Positions 1-6,702 of a DNA stretch of 64,000 nucleotides are shown piece by piece. The notes under the pieces are model-generated. The model had not been told where the DNA came from, did no database searches, and saw only the letters and a program-made list of their open reading frames with translations. The DNA lies in NCBI GenBank assembly GCA_017303555.1, contig JAFLCN010000002.1, positions 124,001-188,000 of the forward strand, read 5' to 3'. How positions within the stretch are numbered: the stretch's first letter is position 1; every line of letters begins with the position of its first letter. This DNA is from Planctomycetota bacterium. Lineage in GTDB: Bacteria > Planctomycetota > Phycisphaerae > Phycisphaerales > UBA1924. A program made the translations under genes and the position numbers.

Positions 1-486
1 CATGTGCATCATGAAGTGGCTGGTCAGCATGAACGTAATCGCGATTCCGACCGTGGGGAAGCTCTGGCGGTAGCGCTCATCGGGGGTCGGGTTCTGCAGG
101 ATCGAGTCGTCGAGCGCTGCGATGCGTTCGTAAGCCGCATCGTGCCCGCGATAAAAGACCTGCGTGATCTTTTCCATCGAGGGGTAGATCGTGCCTTCCG
201 GATCGTCCTTGCATTCGACTCCGGCCTTGAACAGATCGGTGAATTCCGCGGGCGCAGCGACGGGAGCCGGATCGAGCCCGGCGAGCATCAAAAGACGTGC
301 GGGGTAAAGCGAAAGGTGGCCGTAGACGAAAGCCGGATGATTGCAGTCGATCACCTTTGTGCCGCTCGTGGTTTCAAATCGGGGCTTGCGTGCAAAGGTT
401 TGAGGGGTCACGCCGACGAGCATCTTTTCGGAAAGGCCTCTGCCTCTGCGGGCGGCGACGATCAGTTGCTCGAAGACTTGACCCAT
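1..486 (-). CDS. DinB-like family protein (3' end cut off by the window edge)
   Basis: Reading the minus strand from the ATG at 484-486 gives 162 codons open to the window edge. An AAGGAG ribosome site lies about six bases upstream, which supports this start. The translation contains the segment CNHPAFVYGHLSLYPARLL near residue 50 and a second histidine-rich segment (LTSHFMMHM) at the cut end. Paired, widely spaced histidine motifs on a four-helix bundle are typical of DinB/YfiT-like proteins, where they bind a divalent metal; many are thiol-dependent transferases or damage-inducible proteins of unknown substrate. The family call is inference from these motifs, and no substrate can be named. 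The C-terminus lies outside the window. Confidence 0.7.
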   Translation of the reverse strand, partial: MGQVFEQLIVAARRGRGLSEKMLVGVTPQTFARKPRFETTSGTKVIDCNHPAFVYGHLSLYPARLLMLAGLDPAPVAAPAEFTDLFKAGVECKDDPEGTIYPSMEKITQVFYRGHDAAYERIAALDDSILQNPTPDERYRQSFPTVGIAITFMLTSHFMMHM

Positions 487-542
487 TTCCAACTCCTTGT
501 TTGAACCCGTGTGTTTCGACTCGTATGAACACACTCGATGAT

Positions 543-1679
543 CTACGCACCGACGTACCGATCGTAGAGGGCACGCGCCTCTCCTTCGTTCGCCGTCCCT
601 CGCACGACCGCCCGCGCATCGGCGAAAACGGTCATCTCCACTCCCGGGCGCGGCGCGATCCGGACGAAAAACTCGTTCGCGGTAACCGGCGCGACGGGAG
701 CGACCTTGGATGCGAGCCGCGACAAGTCGATGCGGGATCCGGCCGCGGGAATCTGGAAAGATCCGCGCCCGCAGAGTGTCGCGGCGGGCCGGGTTCGTTC
801 GCCCGAAAGGAACTCGTAGCGTCGTTTGGCGCAGCAGATGCACTCCGCCCGGGAAGCCGAATCGGAATATGCAGAGAGATCGATCGTGCGGAACCGCGTG
901 GATGCGAGATCAAACTCGATGAGGCACGGTTTGGTCTCCCGATCCGGATTCACGACCAGTTCGATCCCCGCCGCGGCCTGGAGCGACGACACGATCGCGA
1001 CCGCGGCCCCGAGCACACCGGCCGTATCGCAGGTCTCGGCTTCGCCATTGGATGATGGCTCGGGAAACACACAGCGCAGACAAGGGCCGCGCCCCGGCCG
1101 GATTGTCATCTGCATCCCTCGCCGGGCGATGACGCCCCCGTAGACGAGCGGGATGCCGTGCTTCACCGCCAGATCGTTCAGCAGGTAGCGGGTTTCGAGA
1201 TTGTCGGTGCCATCGAGAATCAGGTCGGGCTTTCCATGTGCGATGATGAGCGATTCGGCATTCTCGTGTGTCAGGTCGGCGATGTGAGCCGAGATTGCAA
1301 GCGTCGAATTGATCGCGATGGCACGGCGGCGTGCCGCGACGGCCTTGGGCTGACCGGTGCGTGCATCTTCCTCATCAAAGAGCGTCTGGCGCTGAAGGTT
1401 GCTCCACTCGACCACATCCCGATCGACGATTGTCAGCTTTCCGACTCCCGCCCGGGCCAGCTGGTCGATGACCCCGCACCCGAGCGCTCCGCAGCCAATC
1501 ACGACTGCGTGGGAACGTCCAAGAAGCTCCTGGCCGCCCTTGCCGATGCCGGGAAGGATTTCCTGCCGCGAATAACGATCTGCAGAATCCGTCACGTGCA
1601 AGGGTACGTATGGAACCGCGTCGCCCCGCCGGGGTCTCCGGTTGATTTCTAGGGTGGCAAAGAGCGGATTCTGTTCCAT
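543..1679 (-). CDS. ThiF/MoeB/HesA-type ubiquitin-like protein adenylyltransferase
   Basis: 378-aa E1-like enzyme that should adenylate the C-terminus of a small sulfur-carrier protein (ThiS/MoaD type) in thiamine or molybdopterin synthesis. Visible features: SRYSRQ-like entry (DRYSRQEILPGIG, about 35-46), nucleotide-binding GCGALG at 62-67, the VDRDVVEWSNLQRQ segment at 85-98, zinc-binding CxxC pairs at 200/203 and 280/283, and the candidate thioester cysteine C217 in ETCDTAGVLG. The last ~95 residues replace the rhodanese domain seen in many MoeB homologues and are not recognised. The frame is open further upstream to 1898, but that would overlap the divergent gene at 1723; the ATG at 1677-1679 avoids this. 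The partner carrier protein is not in the window, so the pathway is undecided. Confidence 0.88.
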   Translation of the reverse strand: MEQNPLFATLEINRRPRRGDAVPYVPLHVTDSADRYSRQEILPGIGKGGQELLGRSHAVVIGCGALGCGVIDQLARAGVGKLTIVDRDVVEWSNLQRQTLFDEEDARTGQPKAVAARRRAIAINSTLAISAHIADLTHENAESLIIAHGKPDLILDGTDNLETRYLLNDLAVKHGIPLVYGGVIARRGMQMTIRPGRGPCLRCVFPEPSSNGEAETCDTAGVLGAAVAIVSSLQAAAGIELVVNPDRETKPCLIEFDLASTRFRTIDLSAYSDSASRAECICCAKRRYEFLSGERTRPAATLCGRGSFQIPAAGSRIDLSRLASKVAPVAPVTANEFFVRIAPRPGVEMTVFADARAVVRGTANEGEARALYDRYVGA

Positions 1680-1722
1680 ATTCAATCGTGGGGATTGAGC
1701 CCGCTCGGGCCGGGAGTTCTCG

Positions 1723-2451
1723 ATGAACTGCATTTGGGGTGCATGTGCGGCGGCATTGGCGGTGACGTCCGCGTCTGCGGTACTGATCACATCGCGTGAA
1801 AGCACGCTCCGGGAGTATCGAGTGAACTCGCTCGGTGCACCGCCTCTCGCGGACGGGTATGACCAGTCGGCCTCTTTCTCCGGCGTGGGGAACAGCAACC
1901 TCAGCTTGCCGCACAGCGGATTTCGATCGAACGTAACCGAATCCCTGATCTATGCGAGCGGCAGCGGCTACCGCCAACTCCACGCGTTCCAAGCGCCCGA
2001 TGTGCGCCCGGAATCGGGAAGCATGAGTCAGTTGGAAGTTCGTTTCTCGGTGGCGGGCGCCGGGGCAAACGTGCAAGTGCGTTTGAACGGGAGCATGAAT
2101 CCGGCGAGCGCCCATTCGTCACCCGAGCAGGAGAACATGTTTCTTGCACTATACAACGCGACGACAAATGATCTGCTCTTTGACTCGTTCGCGCTGGCAA
2201 CCGTGTCCGGGGGGTTGAATCCGACGGCGAGCTTCAATCCAAATAATGCGTGGAGTTCGATCCTTGCCGCGGGCGACTATCGAGTCGTCATCGGGTTCAG
2301 CGGGACGAAGACGGGTGCGACAGGCGATGCGTTCTACGGTCAGGGCAAGGGCGATGTGACGATGTCGCTCGCGGATGTCGTTCCGGCACCCGGTGTCGCG
2401 GCGATCCTCGCGTTCGCCCTCCTGGCTCAGCCACGCCGGCGTGAGGCCTGA
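1723..2451 (+). CDS. Secreted protein with PEP-CTERM-like C-terminal anchor
   Basis: 242-aa protein, not recognised by domain. It starts with a hydrophobic signal-like segment (about 3-20, ending ASA) and ends with VPAPGVAAILAFALLAQPRRREA-type architecture: a PAPG motif, a short hydrophobic helix and a basic tail, which resembles the PEP-CTERM sorting signals common in planctomycetes. The middle part is rich in Ser, Asn, Gly and beta-type sequence (NVQVRLNGSMN, DYRVVIGFSG), as expected for an extracellular beta-sandwich. It diverges from the ThiF gene and is followed by a strong terminator at 2573-2598. Function unknown; probably surface-exposed. Confidence 0.7.
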   Translation: MNCIWGACAAALAVTSASAVLITSRESTLREYRVNSLGAPPLADGYDQSASFSGVGNSNLSLPHSGFRSNVTESLIYASGSGYRQLHAFQAPDVRPESGSMSQLEVRFSVAGAGANVQVRLNGSMNPASAHSSPEQENMFLALYNATTNDLLFDSFALATVSGGLNPTASFNPNNAWSSILAAGDYRVVIGFSGTKTGATGDAFYGQGKGDVTMSLADVVPAPGVAAILAFALLAQPRRREA

Positions 2452-2572
2452 GCCCCTGGCAAGACTTGAAGAAGCCAGATCTGGTAACACGCGACAGCGT
2501 TCATCCAATGGTCCGGGCAACGGCGGGCGTCGCCTGCAATCTCTTGAAAACCAACAAAAACGGAACCAAAGA

Positions 2573-2598
2573 AAAGGCCCGGCAATCGCCGGGCCTTT
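2573..2598. terminator. Bidirectional intrinsic terminator between the secreted-protein gene and rpsG
   Basis: Perfect 11-bp stem (aaaggcccggc / gccgggccttt) with loop AATC. The A-tract on one side and T-tract on the other let it work in both directions. It lies between two convergent genes, so it can end both transcripts. Confidence 0.85.
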
Positions 2599-2621
2599 GT
2601 ACGTGCGGGTTGGAGGCGTGA

Positions 2622-3113
2622 TCAGTTCGCGAAGTGGGCGAAAGCGCGGTTGGCTTCGGCCATCTTGTGCGTCTGGTCGCGGGTCATCATGGCCTTGCCT
2701 TCCTTCTTCGCGGCGGCATAGAGCTCGTCGGCGAGACGGTTGGCCATCGGGCGGCCCTTTTCAGCGCGGCAGGAATCGATGATCCAGCGGAAGGCCAGCG
2801 ACTGCTGACGCTTGTGGTTCACCTGCATGGGGACCTGGTAGTTCGCACCGCCGATTCGCTTCGAGCGGACTTCGACGAATGGCTTGACGTTCTCGAGCGC
2901 CATGCGGAAGAGGGCGATGGAGTTCTCCGGCTTCTCGGGCGCGGTTTCCTTCGTCAGCTTCTCTTCGATGATGTCCATCGCGTCGTAGACAACGCGCTGC
3001 GCGACCGACTTCTTGCCCTGACGCATCACGCAGTTGATAAAGCGCGACAGCACCTTGTCGCCGAAACGCGGGTCCGGACGCAACTGTTCGTCAGCCTTGG
3101 TGTACTTGCCCAT
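2622..3113 (-). CDS. rpsG: 30S ribosomal protein S7
   Basis: 163 aa, close to the usual ~156. S7 binds the 3' major domain of 16S rRNA and starts assembly of the small-subunit head. The start MGKYTKADEQLRPDPRFGD and the segments VLSRFINCVMRQGKKSVAQR, VEVRSKRIGGANYQVP and TRDQTHKMAEANRAFAHF are characteristic of the family. It lies 137 bp downstream of rpsL, the order found in bacterial str operons. It is followed at once by a terminator, so fusA and tuf, which follow in many bacteria, are not part of this unit here. Confidence 0.98.
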   Translation of the reverse strand: MGKYTKADEQLRPDPRFGDKVLSRFINCVMRQGKKSVAQRVVYDAMDIIEEKLTKETAPEKPENSIALFRMALENVKPFVEVRSKRIGGANYQVPMQVNHKRQQSLAFRWIIDSCRAEKGRPMANRLADELYAAAKKEGKAMMTRDQTHKMAEANRAFAHFAN

Positions 3114-3196
3114 CGGAAAGAAACTCCCGTGTGACCTTTCGGTCGGGGTTTTCGGCGTGGCCGGGAGCGACGTGCCCCGCGGAACTTTTCACCGTT

Positions 3197-3224
3197 TCGG
3201 CGAGCGTGGGCTCACGCTCGCCGA
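3197..3224 (-). promoter_or_regulatory. Perfect 12-bp hairpin in the rpsL-rpsG intercistronic region
   Basis: Inverted repeat tcggcgagcgtg / cacgctcgccga with a 4-nt loop, placed between the rpsL stop (3251) and the rpsG start (3113). No T-run follows on the minus strand, so it is unlikely to be a simple terminator. In E. coli the S12-S7 spacer is the binding site for repressor S7, so a translational or processing role is possible; that is inference from position. Confidence 0.5.
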
Positions 3225-3250
3225 CGATTACTCGCCGGGTAGTGATCGGA

Positions 3251-3646
3251 TTACTTCTTCGCGGCCGCTGCGCCGCCCTTGGCCTTCTTCGCGCCGTACT
3301 TCGAGCGGCTCTGCTTGCGGCCTTCGACGCCGAGGCAGTCGAGGCTGCCGCGGACGACGTGGTAACGCACGCCCGGAAGATCGCGGACGCGGCCGCCGCG
3401 GACGAGGACGATCGAGTGTTCCTGCAGGTTGTGGCCTTCGCCGCCAATGTACGCCGTGACTTCGCGGCCGTTCGACAAGCGAACGCGGGCGATCTTTCGC
3501 AGAGCCGAGTTCGGCTTCTTCGGCGTCATGGTGCGCACGATCAGGCACACGCCGCGCTTCATGGGCGAAAGGTTGAGATCGCGCACCTTGGATTTGTTGC
3601 CAGGGCTGCGGCGGGGACGGCGAACGAGCTGATTGATCGTGGGCAT
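3251..3646 (-). CDS. rpsL: 30S ribosomal protein S12
   Basis: 131 aa; S12 sits at the decoding centre and affects accuracy and streptomycin response. [12 protein letters not shown] at the start, the [24 protein letters not shown] loop region and [17 protein letters not shown] are diagnostic. The lysine of [11 protein letters not shown] and the aspartate of RVRDLPG, sites of resistance mutations and of methylthiolation in other bacteria, are unchanged. The tail is Lys/Ala-rich. The reading frame is open further upstream to 3868, but homologues begin at this ATG (3644-3646). A promoter-like sequence lies at 3723-3751. Transcribed ahead of rpsG. Confidence 0.98.
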   Translation of the reverse strand: MPTINQLVRRPRRSPGNKSKVRDLNLSPMKRGVCLIVRTMTPKKPNSALRKIARVRLSNGREVTAYIGGEGHNLQEHSIVLVRGGRVRDLPGVRYHVVRGSLDCLGVEGRKQSRSKYGAKKAKGGAAAAKK

Positions 3647-3722
3647 GGTGTCTACACGTGATCCGGCTGGAAAAGTCCCCGCGGGCTCAGCGCCCGGAGT
3701 GGGGCCCCTGTGGAGGGTCGAA

Positions 3723-3751
3723 ATACTAGGCTCAAGCCCGTGGGCGGGCAA
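3723..3751 (-). promoter_or_regulatory. Probable sigma70-type promoter of rpsL-rpsG
   Basis: On the minus strand TTGCCC (-35), a 17-bp spacer and TAGTAT (-10) stand about 75 bp upstream of the rpsL start. Spacing is ideal and both boxes match consensus at four or more positions. Based on sequence inspection only. Confidence 0.5.
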
Positions 3752-3785
3752 TTTTCGGTGCCGATTGGGGTGGAATTCTGCCCGA

Positions 3786-4283
3786 TCAGCTTCGGGCTTG
3801 ATCGCGGAATGCCCTGAGCTGCGACAGCGTCCGCTGCAGTTCCGCCTGCATTTTGCTGATCCGAACAAGCGATTTCACCCGGGTCAGCAACTCCAGCTTG
3901 TTCACAGGCTTACTCAGAAAATCGTCCGCGCCGCACTCGATCGCGCGCTCCACATCGCTGACCTCGTTCAGCGCCGTCACCATGACGATCGGGATGTCTT
4001 TGGTCGCCGGATCCTGTTTCAGCTTCTCGCACACCTGAAAACCGCTCATCCTCGGCATCATCACATCGAGCAGGATCACATCCGGGTGTTTCGCGGCAAC
4101 AGAATCCAGGGCTTCCATCCCGTCGCGGGCGAGCCGCAATTCGCAGGAAAGGTCCTCCAGGTACGCCTCGAGCAATTCGAGATTCTGGTCGTTGTCGTCC
4201 ACAAGGAGCACATTGACCCCAGAACCGTCCCAGGGGTCGCTCAGGGGGCTCTGGGAGGCCGGAATGGAGGTTTCGGAGGCCAT
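3786..4283 (-). CDS. Single-domain response regulator (CheY-like receiver)
   Basis: 165 aa with one receiver domain (about 23-140) and no output domain. The acidic pair D29-D30 (LLVDDND), phosphoacceptor D73 ([12 protein letters not shown]), T103 (MVTALNE) and K125 (FLSKPVN) are all present, so it should accept phosphate from a histidine kinase. After the receiver there is a short, probably coiled, tail ([19 protein letters not shown]). No kinase gene is nearby, so the partner is unknown. The ATG at 4281-4283 is chosen because homologous sequence begins shortly after it; the frame is open further upstream. It lies upstream of rpsL on the same strand, with a separate promoter for rpsL between. 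Confidence 0.9.
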   Translation of the reverse strand: MASETSIPASQSPLSDPWDGSGVNVLLVDDNDQNLELLEAYLEDLSCELRLARDGMEALDSVAAKHPDVILLDVMMPRMSGFQVCEKLKQDPATKDIPIVMVTALNEVSDVERAIECGADDFLSKPVNKLELLTRVKSLVRISKMQAELQRTLSQLRAFRDQARS

Positions 4284-4474
4284 TGTGCTGGCAGGATAGG
4301 GGCCCGGTAGGAGGGGCGGAAGGGAACGGAATAGGGGCTTTACCTGAGGCCCGAGGCAGCGAATAATATTGGGACGGGTTTCAGCAGGGAAGGCTCGGGA
4401 GCTGAGCGCGTCGTGAGTTCGAGAGCGTTCGGGGAAATGGGTTCTGGGGTTGGGTTCCACAGCGCGGAGTTTGT

Positions 4475-4948
4475 ATGTCCAGCGGCACGGTCGCCCGTTT
4501 AGCGTGGAGTGATCGGTTTCGCAAGCCGAATGCGGACCTTTTGATCTCCGAGATCGCAAAGTCGCTCCAGCCGGCGGCGGGTCTCCTGCGCGAGCAGTTG
4601 CTCGCGATGGAGGGGGCTTCTGAAGAAATCAGTTGGCAGGGGGTGCCCTGGCGCTGGTCGGTGCTTTTCCGCCACGAGGCGATCGCCGGTCGCGCGTGGG
4701 CGTACCTTGTGCCCCAGCCGCAGGCCCCGCTTCTGGTGATTCCGCTCACGGCCGATGCGATCGCGGCCCTGCCGATGCGGAAACTGCTGAAGCCGGTGCG
4801 CGATGCAATCACCCACGCCAAGCAGGTCGACGGAATCCGCTGGGCGCAGTGGGAAGTGCAGAGCAAGTCGCAGGCGGAAACCCTGGTCAAGCTCGCGCGG
4901 ATTCAGCTCGAATCCGCGGCCGCCGGCGAGGCCGTTGGCGCCCGCTGA
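4475..4948 (+). CDS. Conserved hypothetical protein (possibly DUF3788-like)
   Basis: 157 aa, no signal peptide or membrane segment. Tryptophan-rich middle (ISWQGVPWRWSVLFRHE, about 53-69) followed by a compact alpha/beta stretch (PLLVIPLTADAIAALPMRKLLKPVRDAI). The pattern of a small soluble domain in which a substrate-like molecule is measured by Trp residues recalls DUF3788 proteins, but this is a weak resemblance. The gene stands between the divergent response regulator and a peptidase gene on the same strand; nothing in the context indicates its job. Confidence 0.6.
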   Translation: MSSGTVARLAWSDRFRKPNADLLISEIAKSLQPAAGLLREQLLAMEGASEEISWQGVPWRWSVLFRHEAIAGRAWAYLVPQPQAPLLVIPLTADAIAALPMRKLLKPVRDAITHAKQVDGIRWAQWEVQSKSQAETLVKLARIQLESAAAGEAVGAR

Positions 4949-5040
4949 GATTGATTCGAACAAAGCGGAAGTTGGAAGCGTTTCCAATTGCAGCGGGGCG
5001 GTGCGGCTGGTCGATACCCCAGCAACCGCCGGAATCTGCT

Positions 5041-6612
5041 ATGCACATGCCGAAGAACTTGCGTTTGATCCCCGCAGCATTCTCCCTTTGCGCCCTCGCG
5101 GCGTGCTCGATGTTCGCGTCGGGCCAGCCTCTGCAGGCCGACGTTGATCGCCTGATCCACGGGGCCAAGCTCGGCAAATCACGCATCGGCGTGAGCGTGA
5201 TCGACGTGAAAACCGGAGAGGTGCTCGCGGCGAGAAACTCCGAGCAGGATTTCTGTCCCGCCTCCAACATGAAGCTGCTCACGACCGGCGCGGCGCTCTG
5301 GACACTCAAGCCGGATTTCGTTTTCAAAACCGAGCTCCGCCTCGACGGCGACCGCCTGGTGGTTGTTGGATCGGGCGACCCGGCTTTCGGCGATCCGGAA
5401 ATTCTGCAGAATGCTTCACCCCGGATGACGGTGTCGGACATGCTCGACGCCTTGACCGGGAGTGTCTCGAAGGCGGGCGTGAAGAAACTCTCGGAAGTGA
5501 TCGTGGACGACCGGATCTTCGATCGCGACTTTGTGCATCCGAGCTGGCCGAAGGATCAGCTCGATCGGTGGTACTGCGCGGAAGTTTCGGGTTTGATCTT
5601 CCACGCCAACGTGCTCGATGTGTACCCGCGTCCGGGTTCGGACGGCCAGCGGCCGACGGTTTCGATCGATCCGGAAACTTCGATTGTCGAGGTGGATGTT
5701 TCCAAGGCCCGGAGCGTTTCGAGCGGGAGCAACAGCGTCTGGCTGAAGCGCGACGCCAATGAAAATCGGTTCCAGCTCATGGGTGATGTGCGGTTCGCGG
5801 TGACGCAGCCGGTGCGGGTGACGCTGACGCAGAATCCGACCTTTTTCGGGCAACTGCTGGCGGACAGGCTGGAGCGCTCGGGGGTGGTTGTTTCGGGTGC
5901 CGCGGCACCCGCGCCCGGGGGCGGCGGTGCGGCGCAGACTGTCCGGATCGCGGACCCCGGAGAATCGCTCTCCGGTGACCGGACGATTGCGGTGATCACG
6001 ACGCCGTTGTCGGATGTGGTCCGGCGCTGCAACGTCGAGAGCCACAATCTTTACGCCGAGGCGATGATCAAGCGGATCGGGCACGATGTGACAGGCCAAC
6101 CGGGAAGCTGGGAAAACGGCGGCGCCGTGATCCGGATGCTGCTGACGGAGAAGCTCGGGCCGAATTCCGCCAAGAACACGGTGGTACGCGACGGTTCGGG
6201 AATGTCCAAGGACAACCGGGTTTCGCCCGCGACGATGACGAGGTGGCTCGCGGCACTTGCGAACGACTCGGCGGTTGCGCCGACTTTCATTCGCTCTCTT
6301 CCCAAGCCGGGGGAGGGAACTCTGGAACGACGGTTCCGCAACAACCGGCCGAAGAACGAGCTCCGGGCAAAGTCCGGCTACATCCGCAACGTCCGGTGCC
6401 TTTCGGGCTATGTCATCGACGAGAATGGGCGTGCGATCGCGTTCTCGATCCTGGCGAATGAGGTTCCGGCAGGCGAGGAAGATCAGGCGGCGCTGCAACT
6501 GCACGAGCAGGTGGTGTCGTTGATCGATGGCTACTTGAATCGGGACGGTGCGCCGAAGGCTCCGAGTGAGAGCCGGCCCGCTCGGGGATCGGGCGTGAAG
6601 CCGCGCCGCTGA
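5041..6612 (+). CDS. dacB: D-alanyl-D-alanine carboxypeptidase/endopeptidase, PBP4 type (peptidase S13)
   Basis: 523 aa, normal length for the family. It trims or cleaves peptide bridges of peptidoglycan outside the inner membrane. The three penicillin-binding motifs are visible: SxxK as SNMK at 75-78 (CPASNMKLLTT), SxN as SHN before LYAEAM, and KSG (variant of KTG) in LRAKSGYIRNVRCLSGYV. The N-terminus has a hydrophobic segment ending LAAC at 19-22, which fits a lipobox, so the enzyme may be a lipoprotein. Two ATGs (5041 and 5047) are possible; neither has a clear ribosome site. A perfect terminator follows at 6655-6680. Evidence that the organism makes cross-linked peptidoglycan. Confidence 0.93.
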   Translation: MHMPKNLRLIPAAFSLCALAACSMFASGQPLQADVDRLIHGAKLGKSRIGVSVIDVKTGEVLAARNSEQDFCPASNMKLLTTGAALWTLKPDFVFKTELRLDGDRLVVVGSGDPAFGDPEILQNASPRMTVSDMLDALTGSVSKAGVKKLSEVIVDDRIFDRDFVHPSWPKDQLDRWYCAEVSGLIFHANVLDVYPRPGSDGQRPTVSIDPETSIVEVDVSKARSVSSGSNSVWLKRDANENRFQLMGDVRFAVTQPVRVTLTQNPTFFGQLLADRLERSGVVVSGAAAPAPGGGGAAQTVRIADPGESLSGDRTIAVITTPLSDVVRRCNVESHNLYAEAMIKRIGHDVTGQPGSWENGGAVIRMLLTEKLGPNSAKNTVVRDGSGMSKDNRVSPATMTRWLAALANDSAVAPTFIRSLPKPGEGTLERRFRNNRPKNELRAKSGYIRNVRCLSGYVIDENGRAIAFSILANEVPAGEEDQAALQLHEQVVSLIDGYLNRDGAPKAPSESRPARGSGVKPRR

Positions 6613-6654
6613 ATTCCGCTCCGGCTCGCTTTCATTCGAGATGGATCAAACAGA

Positions 6655-6680
6655 AAAGGGGCCCCCTGCGGGGCCCCTTT
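6655..6680. terminator. Bidirectional intrinsic terminator between dacB and the M16 peptidase gene
   Basis: Perfect 11-bp stem (aaaggggcccc / ggggccccttt) around a 4-nt loop CTGC, placed between two convergent genes, with A and T tracts on its flanks. Confidence 0.85.
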
Positions 6681-6702
6681 GTGCTTCTTGCGGCCGAACA
6701 GC

